64,000 bases of DNA from Erwinia piriflorinigrans CFBP 5888 (GCF_001050515.1 NZ_CAHS01000016.1:109218-173217), one strand, 5' to 3'; counted from the stretch's first letter, positions 38,240 through 50,149 are shown. The notes: generated by a model from the sequence alone, not told the origin. Translations and numbers: made by a program.

Positions 38240-38729
38240 ATCGCCAATCACATTGTTTTTTATCGGCGGTTTTATACTACCGTTTATGGTCTGTGTACTG
38301 AAAGATATGGTCTTTTATCCGCTGAAAACCAACTGTGTTGTCCCTCAGGCCAGATATGATATTAGTGATGACAAAAACTGGACGCTGACACGCGGCATTT
38401 ATCGTTTTTATCGTGATGGTTTAACCCAGCGCCGTGTGGTTTATACCGGCAGTATCAGCCACTATATCAACGGCGGTAGGCAGCTCTACCCTGTTGCCGT
38501 GCTGCGGGAAATCACCGTCAGTAGCAGCGTAAGTAAAAACCAACTGATTAATACCATTATTCACCACAGCAGCAGACTGGGCGACCAAAGCAACAATGAT
38601 GAAGTCGTCAAATATGTTTTCCCACATATCATCCCGGGTGAAACCAGTACCAACCGGATATATCTGCTGGATGGTAAAGCACTGGCTGTCAGCGCTGAAA
38701 ACAGTGCGCCCACGCTTTGCGTGAACTGA
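38211..38729 (+). CDS. Small bitopic membrane protein, possible ToxS-like partner
   Basis: 172 residues from the GTG at 38211, which follows GGAG by 7 nt. A membrane span lies at about residues 11-30 (SPITLFFIGGFILPFMVCVL) and a periplasmic domain of about 135 residues follows, with Cys in KTNCVVPQ and TLCVN. No similarity to ToxS is visible at sequence level; the proposed partnership rests on gene order, 29-nt overlap and topology. Confidence 0.6.
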   Translation: MNRTLLNIVKSPITLFFIGGFILPFMVCVLKDMVFYPLKTNCVVPQARYDISDDKNWTLTRGIYRFYRDGLTQRRVVYTGSISHYINGGRQLYPVAVLREITVSSSVSKNQLINTIIHHSSRLGDQSNNDEVVKYVFPHIIPGETSTNRIYLLDGKALAVSAENSAPTLCVN

Positions 38730-38862
38730 AAGTTCCCCCCCTTAAATCCGTGTTCGGTCGATTGGCGGGTAATAGTAATATTACGGGTATTCAACGACTC
38801 ATTAAGTTATCCCGTTAAATACTTTCTGCTTTCTCCGCCCTCGGGTTAGCAGAATGATGTGT

Positions 38863-38955
38863 TTATTTATTCATTTCCCAGAGGGCATAACCAGCCACAC
38901 AGCAGGTCGCCATCATCACCATAAACATGATGATAAACAGAGCCGTATATAACAT
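38863..38955 (-). CDS. Possible 30-residue membrane peptide
   Basis: ATG at 38953-38955, stop TAA at 38863-38865. The product MLYTALFIIMFMVMMATCCV continues AGYALWEMNK: one hydrophobic span with a short C-terminal tail, typical of small membrane proteins. The ribosome binding site is weak, so this is tentative. Confidence 0.25.
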   Translation of the reverse strand: MLYTALFIIMFMVMMATCCVAGYALWEMNK

Positions 38956-39127
38956 GCTGCCAGAGTTTTTTTAATCTTGTTACGCATTCAGTCAATCCTG
39001 TAATTAATGCTCTCGCCAGCGTTGATGAGGATCGGGCAAGCTGCATATTGTAAAACACTTATTCAGCAGGATAATCAGTTGATAAGATTTCATTACTGTT
39101 GCTATTTCATCACTTCTGTACCGCACA

Positions 39128-39137
39128 AGCTCCACCA
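39128..39137 (+). repeat. Candidate decayed attachment site (10 bp of ssrA 3' end)
   Basis: AGCTCCACCA is identical and in the same orientation to the last ten bases of ssrA (22564-22573). The flanking bases do not match, so chance is possible. Confidence 0.25.
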
Positions 39138-39349
39138 CCGAATGGGTCCTGCTTACGCGCCTCTGCTTTGCACCAAGATTTAATATAAAAATAACTTATG
39201 TTATAACGCATTTTTTTGCTGCATGGGAAAAAACGCTCAGGGGTAGTAGCAACAAAAACCCCTCTCTCACCATCAGGCAACCGTTTACGTAATAGCTAAG
39301 ATCGCCAGAACACCAGATCGTGAAAAAGTTCATGGCATGCAGATTGTTT

Positions 39350-39365
39350 TGTGACATAAGTCACA
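39350..39365 (+). promoter_or_regulatory. CRP site upstream of tsx
   Basis: TGTGA-CATAAG-TCACA is a perfect CRP consensus 200 nt before the tsx ATG. A half-site (TGTGA) lies about 50 nt downstream. E. coli tsx is controlled by CRP with CytR between paired sites. Confidence 0.8.
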
Positions 39366-39564
39366 CTTTAATTGAATTGAAATGAAACTGAATTTGACAA
39401 GTGTGAGCGTTCTCTATTTCCTAGAGCACTGATAGCGGCACACTGCCGTAACATTTTCAGCGGGTGTTTTCGTCTAAGCGCCAAACACCTATTTTCGCCC
39501 GTAAAATCGGTAACTCGATCTGAACGATGGCTGTCGAACAGGTCACAGAACATATGAAAAAATA

Positions 39565-40431
39565 ATGAAATATAAAATTATGATGGCTGGAGCCCTGGCC
39601 GCACTTTCTTATACACAATCCTCAGCCGCAGAAACTGGCAATGCTGCCTATGTTTCTGACTGGTGGCATCAAAGTGTTAATGTGGTCGGCAGCTATCACA
39701 CACGCTTCGGACCGAAGCTGAATAATGATGTCTATCTTGAATACGAAGCCTTCGCACATAAAGAGTGGTTCGATTTCTACGGCTACATTGATGTGCCAAA
39801 ATTCTTTGGTACCGGTAACGGTAATGACGTCGGCGCCTGGGATGACGGTTCCCCCTTCTTTATGGAGATCGAACCACGTTTCTCAATTGATAAACTGACC
39901 GGCACCAACCTGGGCTTCGGCCCGTTTAAAGAGTGGTATTTCGCCAACAACTACGTTTACGATATGGGTGACAACAAAGGCAGTCGCCAGAATACCTGGT
40001 ATATGGGTCTGGGCACGGATATCGATACCCATTCAGATATTGGCCTGTCACTTAACGTCTACGCCAAATATCAGTGGGAAAACTACGGCGCTGCTAACGA
40101 AGATAGCTGGGACGGTTACCGCTTTAAGGTGAAGTACTTTGTGCCGCTGACCACGTTATGGGGCGGTAATCTGAGCTATATTGGCTTCACCAATTTTGAC
40201 TGGGGTTCGGATCTTGGCGACAAAGCCAGCCCGGCGCGCACCAGTAACTCCATCGCCTCCAGCCATATTCTTTCTCTCGGCTACGACCACTGGCACTATT
40301 CGTTTGTTGCGCGTTACTTCCATAACGGCGGACAGTGGAACGACGGCGTGGTGCAAAACTTCGGCGGCGGTGATTTCAACGTAAAATCAAGCGGCTTCGG
40401 CTACTACCTGGTTGTCGGCTATAACTTCTGA
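39565..40431 (+). CDS. tsx: Nucleoside-specific outer membrane channel Tsx
   Basis: 288 residues. A signal peptide ([21 protein letters not shown]) is followed by a 12-strand barrel. [36 protein letters not shown] and the C-terminal YYLVVGYNF (terminal Phe for BAM recognition) match E. coli Tsx (294 residues) closely. It lets nucleosides and deoxynucleosides diffuse through the outer membrane, and in E. coli it is also a receptor for colicin K and T-even-like phages. It stands alone behind a CRP site. In E. coli tsx lies elsewhere, so local order differs. Confidence 0.93.
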   Translation: MKYKIMMAGALAALSYTQSSAAETGNAAYVSDWWHQSVNVVGSYHTRFGPKLNNDVYLEYEAFAHKEWFDFYGYIDVPKFFGTGNGNDVGAWDDGSPFFMEIEPRFSIDKLTGTNLGFGPFKEWYFANNYVYDMGDNKGSRQNTWYMGLGTDIDTHSDIGLSLNVYAKYQWENYGAANEDSWDGYRFKVKYFVPLTTLWGGNLSYIGFTNFDWGSDLGDKASPARTSNSIASSHILSLGYDHWHYSFVARYFHNGGQWNDGVVQNFGGGDFNVKSSGFGYYLVVGYNF

Positions 40432-40477
40432 TCGTTGGCCAGGCAAACGATACCGACGCCAACATGACTAAAAACTC

Positions 40478-40502
40478 AACGCGTCAATTGGCGCGTTTTT
40501 GT
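40478..40502 (+). terminator. Intrinsic terminator of tsx
   Basis: AACGCG pairs with CGCGTT around an 8-nt loop and is followed by TTTTTGTT, 46 nt after the tsx stop. Confidence 0.7.
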
Positions 40503-40561
40503 TGTCGCGCAGATACCGTTATACTTGGCGGGCAATATCGCATATGAAATCAGGAAGAGTT

Positions 40562-41128
40562 ATGTCTGCAAGGTTTGTCGACTACGATGTTAAATTGCGC
40601 CCCCTGGAACGGGAAGATCTGCGTTTTGTCCACCAGCTGGATAACAATGCCAGCGTTATGCGCTACTGGTTTGAAGAGCCGTATGAGGCTTTTGTTGAGC
40701 TGTCAGATCTCTATGACAAGCACATTCATGATCAGAGCGAACGGCGCTTTGTCGTGGAACACGGCGGCAGTAATGCCGGACTGGTAGAGCTGGTAGAAAT
40801 TAATCACATTCACCGTCGGGCGGAGTTCCAGATTATTATCGCCCCAGACCATCAGGGCAAAGGGCTGGCCAGCAAGGCTGTAAAGATGGCAATGGATTAT
40901 GGTTTCTCCGTGCTGAATCTCTACAAGCTGTACCTGATCGTCGACAAAGAGAACGAAAAGGCGGTTCACATCTATCGCAAGCTGGGCTTCGAGGTAGAAG
41001 GCGAATTAATCCACGAATTCTTTATTAACGGTGAATACCGTAACACCATTCGTATGTGTATTTTCCAGCCGCAGTATCTGGAGCGTTTCAAACCCGCACA
41101 GGGAATGGTTAAACCGACTGCACAGTAA
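40562..41128 (+). CDS. speG: Spermidine N1-acetyltransferase SpeG
   Basis: 188 residues from the ATG at 40562, after AGGAAG; upstream codons are unrelated. The GNAT fold is near-identical to E. coli Spe[21 protein letters not shown], the acetyl-CoA loop [12 protein letters not shown] and [25 protein letters not shown]. It acetylates spermidine and spermine to limit polyamine toxicity under stress. Single gene with its own upstream region after the tsx terminator. Confidence 0.95.
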   Translation: MSARFVDYDVKLRPLEREDLRFVHQLDNNASVMRYWFEEPYEAFVELSDLYDKHIHDQSERRFVVEHGGSNAGLVELVEINHIHRRAEFQIIIAPDHQGKGLASKAVKMAMDYGFSVLNLYKLYLIVDKENEKAVHIYRKLGFEVEGELIHEFFINGEYRNTIRMCIFQPQYLERFKPAQGMVKPTAQ

Positions 41129-41160
41129 ACAGGCCGGAAATCCGGCCCGGTGAGATTCGC

Positions 41161-41583
41161 CTACGCCCCACGCGCGCCGACCGGATTCATAATGATCTGC
41201 AGGCGCGCTGGCTCAATTTTGTACATTCCCCCGTAGAACGGGTCAACCCCCAGCCAGCCAGGGAAACCGAGCAGCGGAATATTGCCCAGCAGATACCACA
41301 GGTTCGGACTCTCTTTCAACGGCAGAGTCTGTGGAATATAGCCAGCCCGCTCCAGCATCACCCGGTACTTTTTCTTACCGAAATAGTCACCGTTGGACTT
41401 CGCCAGCGTCACGGTTTTGGGCGTATAGCCCTCTGCTACCGCTCTCCCGTTTTCATCCTGTACCACAAACTTCACTCCCGGAGGCTGGGTTTGCAGCATG
41501 ACATCCTGAGTTTCGCTGGAGACGATGGTCGCACATCCCGTTAACGTCCACGCTGCCATCAGCGCTGTTATCAGCCGTTTCAT
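41161..41583 (-). CDS. Putative lipoprotein with PEGA-like domain
   Basis: 140 residues. The lipobox LTGC (Cys17 after MKRLITALMAAWTLTG) marks an outer- or inner-membrane lipoprotein. The mature part has a beta-rich, PEGA-like pattern (QTQPPGVKFVVQDENGRAVAEGYTPKTV) and a hydrophobic WYLLGNIPLLGFPGWLGVD stretch. It is similar to enterobacterial lipoproteins of unknown function. Convergent with speG across 32 nt. Confidence 0.75.
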   Translation of the reverse strand: MKRLITALMAAWTLTGCATIVSSETQDVMLQTQPPGVKFVVQDENGRAVAEGYTPKTVTLAKSNGDYFGKKKYRVMLERAGYIPQTLPLKESPNLWYLLGNIPLLGFPGWLGVDPFYGGMYKIEPARLQIIMNPVGARGA

Positions 41584-41786
41584 GATTATTCCTGCCTGAG
41601 TTCAGTGTGCTGACAGTCTAAGCCTGAGCGGATCTGTTTTCATTATTTACCTCCCCATGTCAGCGGGCGAACACAGTGATTAATCGATGCGTTATTCAAC
41701 CATCAAAGGGAAAGCAATCTGCCATGCCGTGGGCACGCCACCTTTTTAACGCATTTTTCCTTTAAGATACTGGCATTGCTGGCTAC

Positions 41787-42122
41787 TTAACCAAACAAGC
41801 GCTCAAGGTAGCGTTCCAGCGCCATCCGGGAGCTGAAGCCGTGGGGAATACCATAGTGGTCGTTGGCCTCGCCAGCCAGATACATCGGAAAACGGACATA
41901 GTGATCGCAGGCTTTCATCTCGGAGGCAGCGGTGGCGATCGCCTGGCTTCTCTCTTTTAGCGCCGGGTGGATAACCAGCGCGGTACGACCGAGACGGGCT
42001 TCACGGTTGACATACACATAGTCTTCACCGCGCCGATAGCCGTAGGTTTTGGTGGTCACCGCATCCATTTCAAATCCCACTTTTTCCAAAACGCGCGCTA
42101 CCTCATCAGGTCGTAAATACAT
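41787..42122 (-). CDS. ygaC: DUF2002 family protein YgaC
   Basis: 111 residues from the ATG at 42120-42122; upstream codons (MRGTS) are not conserved. [47 protein letters not shown] and [17 protein letters not shown] match E. coli YgaC, a small cytoplasmic protein of unknown function. In E. coli it also lies just before nrdHIEF (with ygaM between, which is missing here) and is Fur-regulated; no Fur box was identified. Confidence 0.9.
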   Translation of the reverse strand: MYLRPDEVARVLEKVGFEMDAVTTKTYGYRRGEDYVYVNREARLGRTALVIHPALKERSQAIATAASEMKACDHYVRFPMYLAGEANDHYGIPHGFSSRMALERYLERLFG

Positions 42123-42559
42123 GCTTGTTCCTCTCATTCTGTAAACCCGGCAACCTTACACAGGCTTCGCTGCCAGGGCTTTCGGAATAATCCACAAACG
42201 CCGACCGTCAGGTGGCGTATCTGAGCTTGTCATATAACTCATAGTCTGTTTCGAGGTAAAGGAACAACATTTTCGACGTGAAGAGTGGCAGTGATTCAAC
42301 GGTATACCCCATAGCGAATGCGGCATTTTTTAACCAAAAAATTTTTTTTGCGCGCCAAAACCTTGTGCGGCAAGACTTCAGTAGAGAAAATTTATGGAAA
42401 ATCGTATGGCCTGATCATTGTCCGGTTGCAATCCAGCAATACTATATCTAGTATTTAAGGTGTAAAACAAACCCAATATGATGTGTTTCAGGTAAAGTGG
42501 CCGCTCGCTAAGCCAGTGCCAAAATCATCATCCCACCCACCGCGAGGTAAATGCGAATC
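42123..42559. other. Divergent regulatory region ygaC-nrdH
   Basis: No gene. It contains the paired NrdR boxes at 42439-42486 and an A/T tract near 42327-42350. The E. coli ygaM gene is not present. Confidence 0.6.
42439..42486 (+). promoter_or_regulatory. Paired NrdR boxes upstream of nrdHIEF
   Basis: ATACTATATCTAGTAT (42439-42454) and ACCCAATATGATGTGT (42471-42486) fit the NrdR box ACACWATATATWGTGT with a few mismatches. Their centres are 32 bp apart, the three-helical-turn spacing of known NrdR pairs. Confidence 0.8.
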
Positions 42560-42802
42560 ATGCGCATTATTATTTACACTAAAGACAACTGTGTCCAGTG
42601 CAACGCTACTAAAAATGCGATGGACAAAAAAGGCATTGATTACCAACTGATCAATCTCGACCAGGAACCGGCACATGTGGAGACCCTTAAATCACTGGGC
42701 TACCGCCAGGTCCCGGTAGTGATGGCCGAACAAGAGCACTGGAGCGGCTTTCGCCCCGACAAAATTCATGCGCTAAGCCATATCACGTCGGTGCGGGGAT
42801 AA
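42560..42802 (+). CDS. nrdH: Glutaredoxin-like protein NrdH
   Basis: 80 residues from the ATG at 42560 ([11 protein letters not shown], as in E. coli); an ATG three codons upstream lies too near the GAGG. The redox motif CVQC is at residues 11-14, and WSGFRPDKI is the C-terminal NrdH signature. It supplies electrons to the class Ib ribonucleotide reductase from thioredoxin reductase. First gene of nrdHIEF. Confidence 0.95.
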   Translation: MRIIIYTKDNCVQCNATKNAMDKKGIDYQLINLDQEPAHVETLKSLGYRQVPVVMAEQEHWSGFRPDKIHALSHITSVRG

Positions 42803-42806
42803 CAGC

Positions 42807-43217
42807 ATGGCTACGCTGGTTTACTTCTCCAGCCTGTCTGAAAACACCCATCGTTTTATTGTGCGCCTGAACCTGCCGGCGCGCCGCATTCCGCTGGACG
42901 GCGCGCAACAGCTACAGGTCAGTGAGCCCTATATTCTGGTTTTACCCAGCTACGGTGGCGGCACGCGGCATGGGGCAGTCCCTAAACAGGTGATCCAGTT
43001 CCTTAATAACGTCAATAATCGTCAGCTGATCCGGGGCGTCATCGCCGCTGGTAACCGCAACTTTGGCGAGGCTTTTTGCCTGGCTGGCGAGATCATTGCG
43101 CGAAAATGCCAAGTTCCCTACCTCTATCGCTTTGAGTTAATGGGCACCTCTGACGATATCGCTAACATCTACAAGGGAGTAACCGAATTTTGGCAGCGAC
43201 AGACAGCACACTCTTAG
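42807..43217 (+). CDS. nrdI: Flavodoxin-like NrdI, class Ib RNR cofactor maintenance
   Basis: 136 residues, as in E. coli. The FMN-binding loop [13 protein letters not shown] and [13 protein letters not shown] are typical. Reduced NrdI gives the superoxide oxidant used to assemble the Mn(III)2-tyrosyl radical in NrdF. It starts 4 nt after nrdH and overlaps nrdE by 28 nt. Confidence 0.96.
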   Translation: MATLVYFSSLSENTHRFIVRLNLPARRIPLDGAQQLQVSEPYILVLPSYGGGTRHGAVPKQVIQFLNNVNNRQLIRGVIAAGNRNFGEAFCLAGEIIARKCQVPYLYRFELMGTSDDIANIYKGVTEFWQRQTAHS

Positions 43218-45331
43218 AGAGCACGGCGGACTATCACGCGCTTAACGCAATGCTCAATTTGTACGACGAAAATGGACATATTCAGTTTGAGAAAGACAAA
43301 GAAGCCACGCGTCAGTACTTTATCCAACACGTTATTCCTCATAGCGTTCAGTTCAATTCCATCGCCGAACGTCTACAGTTTCTGGTAGCGGAAGGTTATT
43401 ACGAAGCTGACGTGTTGAATGCGTATCCGTTTGAGTTTGTCTGCTCGCTGTTCACCGAAGCCACCGCACGCCGCTTTCGCTTTCAGACATTCCTCGGCGC
43501 ATGGAAGTTTTATACCAGCTACACGCTGAAAACCTTCGATGGCAAGCGCTATCTGGAAGGTTTTACCGAACGCGTATGTATGGTCGCGCTAACATTAGCG
43601 AAAGGTGACCAGACGCTGGCGCTGGCGCTTGCGGATGAAATTCTGAGCGGGCGTTTCCAGCCTGCAACCCCCACCTTTCTTAACTGCGGTAAACAGCAGC
43701 GCGGCGAGCTGGTTTCCTGCTTCCTGTTGCGTATTGAAGACAATATGGAGTCGATTGGGCGGGCGGTAAATTCGGCGCTACAGCTTTCCAAACGCGGCGG
43801 CGGCGTGGCGTTTCTGTTGTCTAACCTGCGTGAGGCCGGTGCGCCAATTAAGCGTATTGAAAACCAGTCTTCCGGCGTGATCCCGGTGATGAAGATGCTG
43901 GAAGATGCCTTCTCCTACGCCAACCAGCTTGGGGCGCGTCAGGGGGCTGGGGCGGTCTATCTGCATGCGCACCATCCGGATATCCTGCGTTTCCTGGATA
44001 CCAAGCGCGAAAACGCCGACGAGAAGATCCGCATCAAAACCCTGTCGCTCGGCGTCGTGATCCCCGATATCACCTTCGAGCTGGCCAAAGACAACCAGCA
44101 GATGGCGCTGTTCTCGCCTTACGACGTGGAGCGCATTTATGGTTTACCGTTCGCCGATATCAGCATCAGCGAAAAGTACCATGAGATGCTGACCGATACG
44201 CGTATCCGCCGCACTTTTATCAATCCGCGTGAATTTTTCCAGACGCTGGCAGAAATCCAGTTTGAGTCCGGCTACCCCTATATCATGTTTGAAGACACGG
44301 TGAACCGTGCTAATCCTGTCCACGGGCGTATCAATATGAGTAACCTGTGCTCGGAAATTTTGCAGGTTAACAGCCCGACCGAATATAACGATGACCTGAG
44401 CTATCGCCGTATAGGTAAAGATATTTCCTGTAATCTCGGCTCACTGAATATCGCCCACGCGATGGATTCCGCTGATTTTGCCCGCACGATTGAGATTGCG
44501 GTACGCGGGCTGACGGCGGTCTCCGATCAAAGCCATATTCATTCGGTGCCCTCAATCGAACAGGGCAACGCGCAGTCACACGCCATTGGCCTCGGGCAGA
44601 TGAACCTGCATGGCTACCTGGCGAGGGAAAATATTCAGTACGGTTCAGAAGCGGGCCTGGACTTCACCAATATTTATTTCTATACCGTGACTTACCATGC
44701 CCTGCGTACCTCTAACCAACTGGCGCGTGAGCGCGGCACGACCTTTAGTGGCTTTGCTGATTCCCGTTATGCCAGCGGCGAATATTTTAATCAGTATCTG
44801 GAGCAGAGCTGGCAACCGCGTACGCCTCGGGTCGCCGCGCTGTTTGCCAATGCCGGGATTGCCATTCCAACCTCGCAGCAGTGGCAGGCGCTGAAAGACG
44901 CGGTGATGCAGCACGGACTCTACAATCAGAATTTACAGGCCATTCCCCCTACGGGATCGATCTCCTATATCAACCACGCCACCTCAAGTATTCACCCGAT
45001 TGTGTCGCGTATTGAGATCCGCAAAGAGGGCAAGACGGGCCGCGTCTATTATCCAGCCCCCTTTATGAATAACGATAATCAGGCGTTTTATCGCGATGCT
45101 TATGATATCGGCCCGGAAGCGATTATTGACACCTATGCTGAAGCGACCCGCCACGTCGATCAGGGGCTGTCTCTGACGCTGTTCTTCCGCGATACCGCCA
45201 CCACGCGCGATATTAACCGTGCGCAAATTTACGCCTGGAAGAAAGGCATTAAAACGCTGTACTACATTCGTCTGCGTCAGATGGCCCTACAGGGTACTGA
45301 GGTCGATGGTTGCGTCTCCTGCTCGCTCTGA
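43190..45331 (+). CDS. nrdE: Class Ib ribonucleoside-diphosphate reductase, alpha subunit
   Basis: 713 residues from a TTG at 43190 inside the end of nrdI; GGGAG lies 11 nt upstream and no nearer ATG precedes the conserved [15 protein letters not shown]. Active-site segments [30 protein letters not shown] and ISCNLGSLN hold the catalytic cysteines. The redox tail ends DGCVSCSL. It reduces nucleoside diphosphates under iron limitation or oxidative stress. The TTG start and overlap imply coupled, moderated translation. Confidence 0.96.
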   Translation: MAATDSTLLESTADYHALNAMLNLYDENGHIQFEKDKEATRQYFIQHVIPHSVQFNSIAERLQFLVAEGYYEADVLNAYPFEFVCSLFTEATARRFRFQTFLGAWKFYTSYTLKTFDGKRYLEGFTERVCMVALTLAKGDQTLALALADEILSGRFQPATPTFLNCGKQQRGELVSCFLLRIEDNMESIGRAVNSALQLSKRGGGVAFLLSNLREAGAPIKRIENQSSGVIPVMKMLEDAFSYANQLGARQGAGAVYLHAHHPDILRFLDTKRENADEKIRIKTLSLGVVIPDITFELAKDNQQMALFSPYDVERIYGLPFADISISEKYHEMLTDTRIRRTFINPREFFQTLAEIQFESGYPYIMFEDTVNRANPVHGRINMSNLCSEILQVNSPTEYNDDLSYRRIGKDISCNLGSLNIAHAMDSADFARTIEIAVRGLTAVSDQSHIHSVPSIEQGNAQSHAIGLGQMNLHGYLARENIQYGSEAGLDFTNIYFYTVTYHALRTSNQLARERGTTFSGFADSRYASGEYFNQYLEQSWQPRTPRVAALFANAGIAIPTSQQWQALKDAVMQHGLYNQNLQAIPPTGSISYINHATSSIHPIVSRIEIRKEGKTGRVYYPAPFMNNDNQAFYRDAYDIGPEAIIDTYAEATRHVDQGLSLTLFFRDTATTRDINRAQIYAWKKGIKTLYYIRLRQMALQGTEVDGCVSCSL

Positions 45332-45370
45332 TCCCCTTTTCATCGCGGGCCAGATCCCCTGGCCCGATAA

Positions 45371-46342
<972 letters not shown>

Positions 46343-46732
46343 GTACCTGAACAATGGCTGCCACCCACAGTCATTGTTTATATAAGACCATTTTACTCAT
46401 TTTCTATTTATTAAAAATCCTGTCTATTTTCTGATTCAAATTTAGCCATAATGTGACGGCTATATTGCATCAACAGGCAAACATCACAACAATATCTCGC
46501 TCTTCAGAGAGAAGATTCCTGGAGAAATAGATTTTTTTTCCCCTCGCGCAACTCGCCGTCATCCCTTACCCACTCTGACATTAGCCTCACTCACTGCTTA
46601 ATCAGAGTATTCTAATTGCCGACTAAGGGTTGCCTCAAATTCTCAGTATGCTACGGTATAGACCGATAATATTTAATTACAAAGAAGAGTTAACATAAAA
46701 AAATCAACTTTAACCGGGAAAAAAATAAATGC
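46343..46732. other. proU-type regulatory region
   Basis: 390 bp of AT-rich DNA without a gene, containing the proV promoter. In E. coli this region binds H-NS and gives osmotic induction; similar composition is visible here but binding was not tested. Confidence 0.6.
46630..46657 (+). promoter_or_regulatory. proU P2-type promoter of proVWX
   Basis: TTGCCT and TACGGT are separated by 16 nt. Hexamers, spacing and the intervening TTCTCAGTATG closely follow the osmoregulated proU P2 promoter of E. coli (TTGCCT, 16 nt, TAGGGT). Confidence 0.8.
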
Positions 46733-47929
46733 ATGGCTATTAAACTCGAAGTTAAGAATTTATATAAAGTTTTTGGAGACAACCCCGATCGCGCGTTTAA
46801 ATATATTGAAAAAGGGATTGATAAAGAAACATTATTGGAGAAAACAGGTCTGTCTCTTGGCGTGAAAGACGCCAGTCTGGCCATTGAAGAAGGCGAGATT
46901 TTTGTCATCATGGGATTATCCGGCTCCGGTAAATCCACTATGGTTCGCCTTCTCAATCGTCTGATTGAACCTACCCGTGGCCAGGTCATCATCGACGGTG
47001 AAGATATTGCCCAAATATCTGATAGCGCGTTACGTCAGGTTCGTAGAAATAAAATCAGCATGGTATTCCAGTCATTTGCGTTAATGCCACATATGACGGT
47101 ATTAAATAATGCTGCATTTGGCATGGAATTAGCCGGCGTGCCGCTGGCAGAACGTCAGGAAAAAGCGCTGGATGCGTTGCGTCAGGTGGGTTTAGATAAT
47201 TATGCCCACGCTTATCCGGATGAACTTTCCGGTGGCATGCGTCAGCGTGTCGGATTAGCCCGTGCGCTGGCCATTAATCCCGATATATTATTGATGGATG
47301 AAGCCTTCTCTGCGCTTGACCCGCTAATTCGCACCGAAATGCAGGATGAATTAGTCAAACTGCAATCGCGCCACCAGCGCACCATCGTCTTTATTTCTCA
47401 CGACCTTGATGAAGCCATGCGCATTGGCGATCGTATCGCCATCATGCAGGGCGGCGAAGTGGTGCAGGTCGGCACGCCGGATGAGATCCTCAATAATCCC
47501 GCTAACGACTATGTGCGCACCTTCTTCCGTGGCGTGGATATCAGTCACGTATTCAGCGCGAAGGATATCGCCCGCCGTAGTGCCGCTGCGCTGATCCGTA
47601 AAGCGCCGGGATTAGGCCCGCGTTCAGCCATCAAGCTGTTGCAGGATAATGACCGAGAGTACGGCTATGTGCTGGAAAAACAACGCTTTGTTGGCACCGT
47701 CTCCGTCGACTCGCTGAAGGCGGCGCTGGCAGAAGGGGCAGGTCTTGATCAGGCGCTGCTGGACAGTCCACAGGCGATGCCTGCCGATACCACGCTTAAC
47801 GATTTGCTTTCCCATGTTGCCCAGGCTCCGTGCGCGGTGCCGATCGTCGGTGACGAAGGGCAGTACGTCGGTATTATTTCCAAAGGTATGTTATTGCAAG
47901 CATTAGATCGTGATGGAGGCCAGCCATGA
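46733..47929 (+). CDS. proV: Glycine betaine/proline ABC transporter ATPase ProV
   Basis: 398 residues. Walker A GLSGSGKS at 61-68, signature LSGGMRQR, Walker [13 protein letters not shown], then two C-terminal CBS domains that sense ionic strength. It powers uptake of betaine and proline in osmotic stress. The start follows the E. coli N-terminus ([15 protein letters not shown]). Its stop overlaps the proW start by 4 nt. Confidence 0.97.
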   Translation: MAIKLEVKNLYKVFGDNPDRAFKYIEKGIDKETLLEKTGLSLGVKDASLAIEEGEIFVIMGLSGSGKSTMVRLLNRLIEPTRGQVIIDGEDIAQISDSALRQVRRNKISMVFQSFALMPHMTVLNNAAFGMELAGVPLAERQEKALDALRQVGLDNYAHAYPDELSGGMRQRVGLARALAINPDILLMDEAFSALDPLIRTEMQDELVKLQSRHQRTIVFISHDLDEAMRIGDRIAIMQGGEVVQVGTPDEILNNPANDYVRTFFRGVDISHVFSAKDIARRSAAALIRKAPGLGPRSAIKLLQDNDREYGYVLEKQRFVGTVSVDSLKAALAEGAGLDQALLDSPQAMPADTTLNDLLSHVAQAPCAVPIVGDEGQYVGIISKGMLLQALDRDGGQP

Positions 47930-49089
47930 GTGAACAAAACAGTAACCCGTGGGAGTCTGCAACCCCGAATCAGAGCGCGCCAGCGGATGTCAGCCAGGCC
48001 ACTAGCGGCAGCAGCGATCCGTGGGGAGCACCGAATGCCGCCCCAGCCAGCCAGCCCGCCACCGACTCAGCGACCAGCAGCAGCGATGCCTGGGGCACTT
48101 CACCCGGTGCTGCACATGATACGGCAGGTAGCAGCGACTGGCTGACTAGCGCTCCGGCACCGCAGGCGGAGCATTTTAGTATCCTTGACCCGTTCCATAA
48201 AACCCTGATCCCGCTTGACAGCTGGGTAACCACCGCTATCGACTGGGTGGTCACCCATTTTCGCCCACTGTTTCAGGGGATCCGCCTGCCGGTAGATTAT
48301 ATTCTTAGCGTCTTTCAGCAGCTGCTGTTGGGTATGCCTGCACCGGTGGCGATTATTGTTTTTGCCCTGATCGCCTGGCAGCTCTCCAGCTTCACGATGG
48401 GTGTCGCCACGCTGGTATCACTGGTGGCGATTGGTGCCATCGGGGCCTGGTCCCAGGCAATGGTCACGCTGGCGCTGGTGCTCACCTCCCTGCTGTTCTG
48501 CATCGTCATTGGTTTGCCGCTGGGTATCTGGCTGGCACGCAGTCAGCGCGCGGCGAAAATCATCCGCCCGCTGCTGGATGCGATGCAGACCACGCCAGCG
48601 TTCGTCTACCTGGTGCCGATCGTTATGCTGTTTGGCATCGGTAACGTACCGGGCGTGGTGGTGACGATTATCTTTGCCCTACCGCCGATTGTTCGTCTGA
48701 CTATCCTCGGCATTAAGCAGGTGCCTGCCGATCTGGTTGAAGCGGCGGAATCCTTCGGTGCCAGTCCGCGTCAGATGCTGTTTAAAGTCCAGCTGCCGCT
48801 GGCGATGCCAACCATTATGGCCGGGGTTAATCAGACGCTGATGCTGGCGCTGTCGATGGTGGTCATTGCGTCAATGATCGCCGTAGGCGGCCTCGGTCAG
48901 ATGGTATTACGCGGTATCGGACGCCTGGATATGGGTCTGGCGACCGTCGGCGGCGTTGGTATCGTTATTCTGGCTATCATTCTTGACCGACTCACGCAGT
49001 CCGTGGGCAGAGACAACCGCAGCCGTGGTAACCGTCGCTGGTTTACCAATGGCCCGTTGGGCTTGTTGACCCGCCCCTTTATTAAATAA
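47926..49089 (+). CDS. proW: Glycine betaine/proline ABC permease ProW
   Basis: 387 residues, 33 more than E. coli ProW. The extra length is in the N-terminal cytoplasmic tail, which repeats short Ser-Ser-Asp-Trp units ([19 protein letters not shown]) between Ala/Ser/Thr-rich spacers. Membrane spans and the EAA loop ([24 protein letters not shown]) follow. It forms the channel with ProV and receives substrate from ProX. Confidence 0.96.
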   Translation: MSEQNSNPWESATPNQSAPADVSQATSGSSDPWGAPNAAPASQPATDSATSSSDAWGTSPGAAHDTAGSSDWLTSAPAPQAEHFSILDPFHKTLIPLDSWVTTAIDWVVTHFRPLFQGIRLPVDYILSVFQQLLLGMPAPVAIIVFALIAWQLSSFTMGVATLVSLVAIGAIGAWSQAMVTLALVLTSLLFCIVIGLPLGIWLARSQRAAKIIRPLLDAMQTTPAFVYLVPIVMLFGIGNVPGVVVTIIFALPPIVRLTILGIKQVPADLVEAAESFGASPRQMLFKVQLPLAMPTIMAGVNQTLMLALSMVVIASMIAVGGLGQMVLRGIGRLDMGLATVGGVGIVILAIILDRLTQSVGRDNRSRGNRRWFTNGPLGLLTRPFIK

Positions 49090-49153
49090 TTCTTTTGGCG
49101 GCACGCCACCGTGCCGCCTGCAAAATCGCACAACAAAATATTAAGGAATCACT

Positions 49154-50149
49154 ATGCGCAAGACAGCACTGCTGGCCGCCGCGTTCACCACGCTGGCCGC
49201 CGCTCAGGTTTCCGCCGCCGATCTGCCGGGTAAAGGCATTACCGTTAAGCCCGCTCAAAGCACCATTACCGAAGAGACGTTTCAGACGCTGCTGGTAAGC
49301 CGGGCGCTGGAAAAACTGGGCTACACCGTTGATGACCCGAGCGAAGTTGATTACAACGTCGCCTTTACCTCGATTGCCGCCGGTGATACCACCTTTATGG
49401 CCACCTACTGGAAACCGCTGCACGATGATATGTATCAGGCGGCCGGGGGCGATGCCAAATTCTATCATCAGGGTACCTACGTGCAGGGCGCGGCTCAGGG
49501 CTATCTGATCGATAAGAAAACTGCGGACCAATATCACATCACCAATCTCGGGCAGCTGAAAGATCCTAAATTGGCTAAGCTGTTTGATACTAACGATGAT
49601 GGCAAAGCCGATTTGACCGGCTGCACGCCGGGCTGGGGCTGTGATGATGTGATCACCCACCAGATTAAGGCCTACGGATTAAGTAATACCGTGGTACATA
49701 ACCAGGGCAACTACTCGGCAATGATCGCCGATACCATGACTCGTTTCAAAGACGGTAAACCGGTGCTCTATTACACCTGGACACCTTACTGGGTCAGTGC
49801 CGTGCTGGTGCCGGGTCGCGATGTGGTGTGGTTGCAAGTACCGTTCTCTTCTATGCCGGGCGCACAGAAGAACATCGATACCAAACTGCCAAACGGTGCC
49901 AATTACGGCTTCCCGGTTAACACCATGAATATCGTCGCTAACAAAGAGTGGGCGCAGAAAAATCCTGCAGCAGCAAAACTGTTTGCCGAGATGAAACTGC
50001 CTTTAGCGGATATCAATGCGCAAAACGCACGTATGCATCAGGGACAGTCTTCAGAAGCGGATATTAACGCGCATGTGAATGGCTGGATAAAAGCACACCA
50101 GGCACAGTTCGATGGCTGGGTGAAAGACGCGCTAGCCGCCGGAAAATAA
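49154..50149 (+). CDS. proX: Glycine betaine/proline-binding periplasmic protein ProX
   Basis: 331 residues. A signal peptide is followed by cleavage after QVSA and a mature start [12 protein letters not shown]. Aromatic residues of the betaine-binding box are in [13 protein letters not shown] and [14 protein letters not shown] disulphide is likely in [11 protein letters not shown]. It is the last gene of proVWX and is followed by a hairpin. Confidence 0.97.
   Translation: MRKTALLAAAFTTLAAAQVSAADLPGKGITVKPAQSTITEETFQTLLVSRALEKLGYTVDDPSEVDYNVAFTSIAAGDTTFMATYWKPLHDDMYQAAGGDAKFYHQGTYVQGAAQGYLIDKKTADQYHITNLGQLKDPKLAKLFDTNDDGKADLTGCTPGWGCDDVITHQIKAYGLSNTVVHNQGNYSAMIADTMTRFKDGKPVLYYTWTPYWVSAVLVPGRDVVWLQVPFSSMPGAQKNIDTKLPNGANYGFPVNTMNIVANKEWAQKNPAAAKLFAEMKLPLADINAQNARMHQGQSSEADINAHVNGWIKAHQAQFDGWVKDALAAGK

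Larger units (their letters stand above)
38730..39349. other. Intergenic stretch, presumed right part of island
   Basis: About 620 bp with only one weak small ORF (38863-38955, minus). The 10-mer AGCTCCACCA at 39128-39137 repeats the 3' end of ssrA. Confidence 0.4.

Noticed and set aside
22574..39564. CRISPR array in the island
   Set aside because: No regularly spaced direct repeats and no cas-like gene were seen.
49082..49660. 192-codon minus-strand ORF opposite proX
   Set aside because: Antisense shadow; no ribosome binding site and no similarity.
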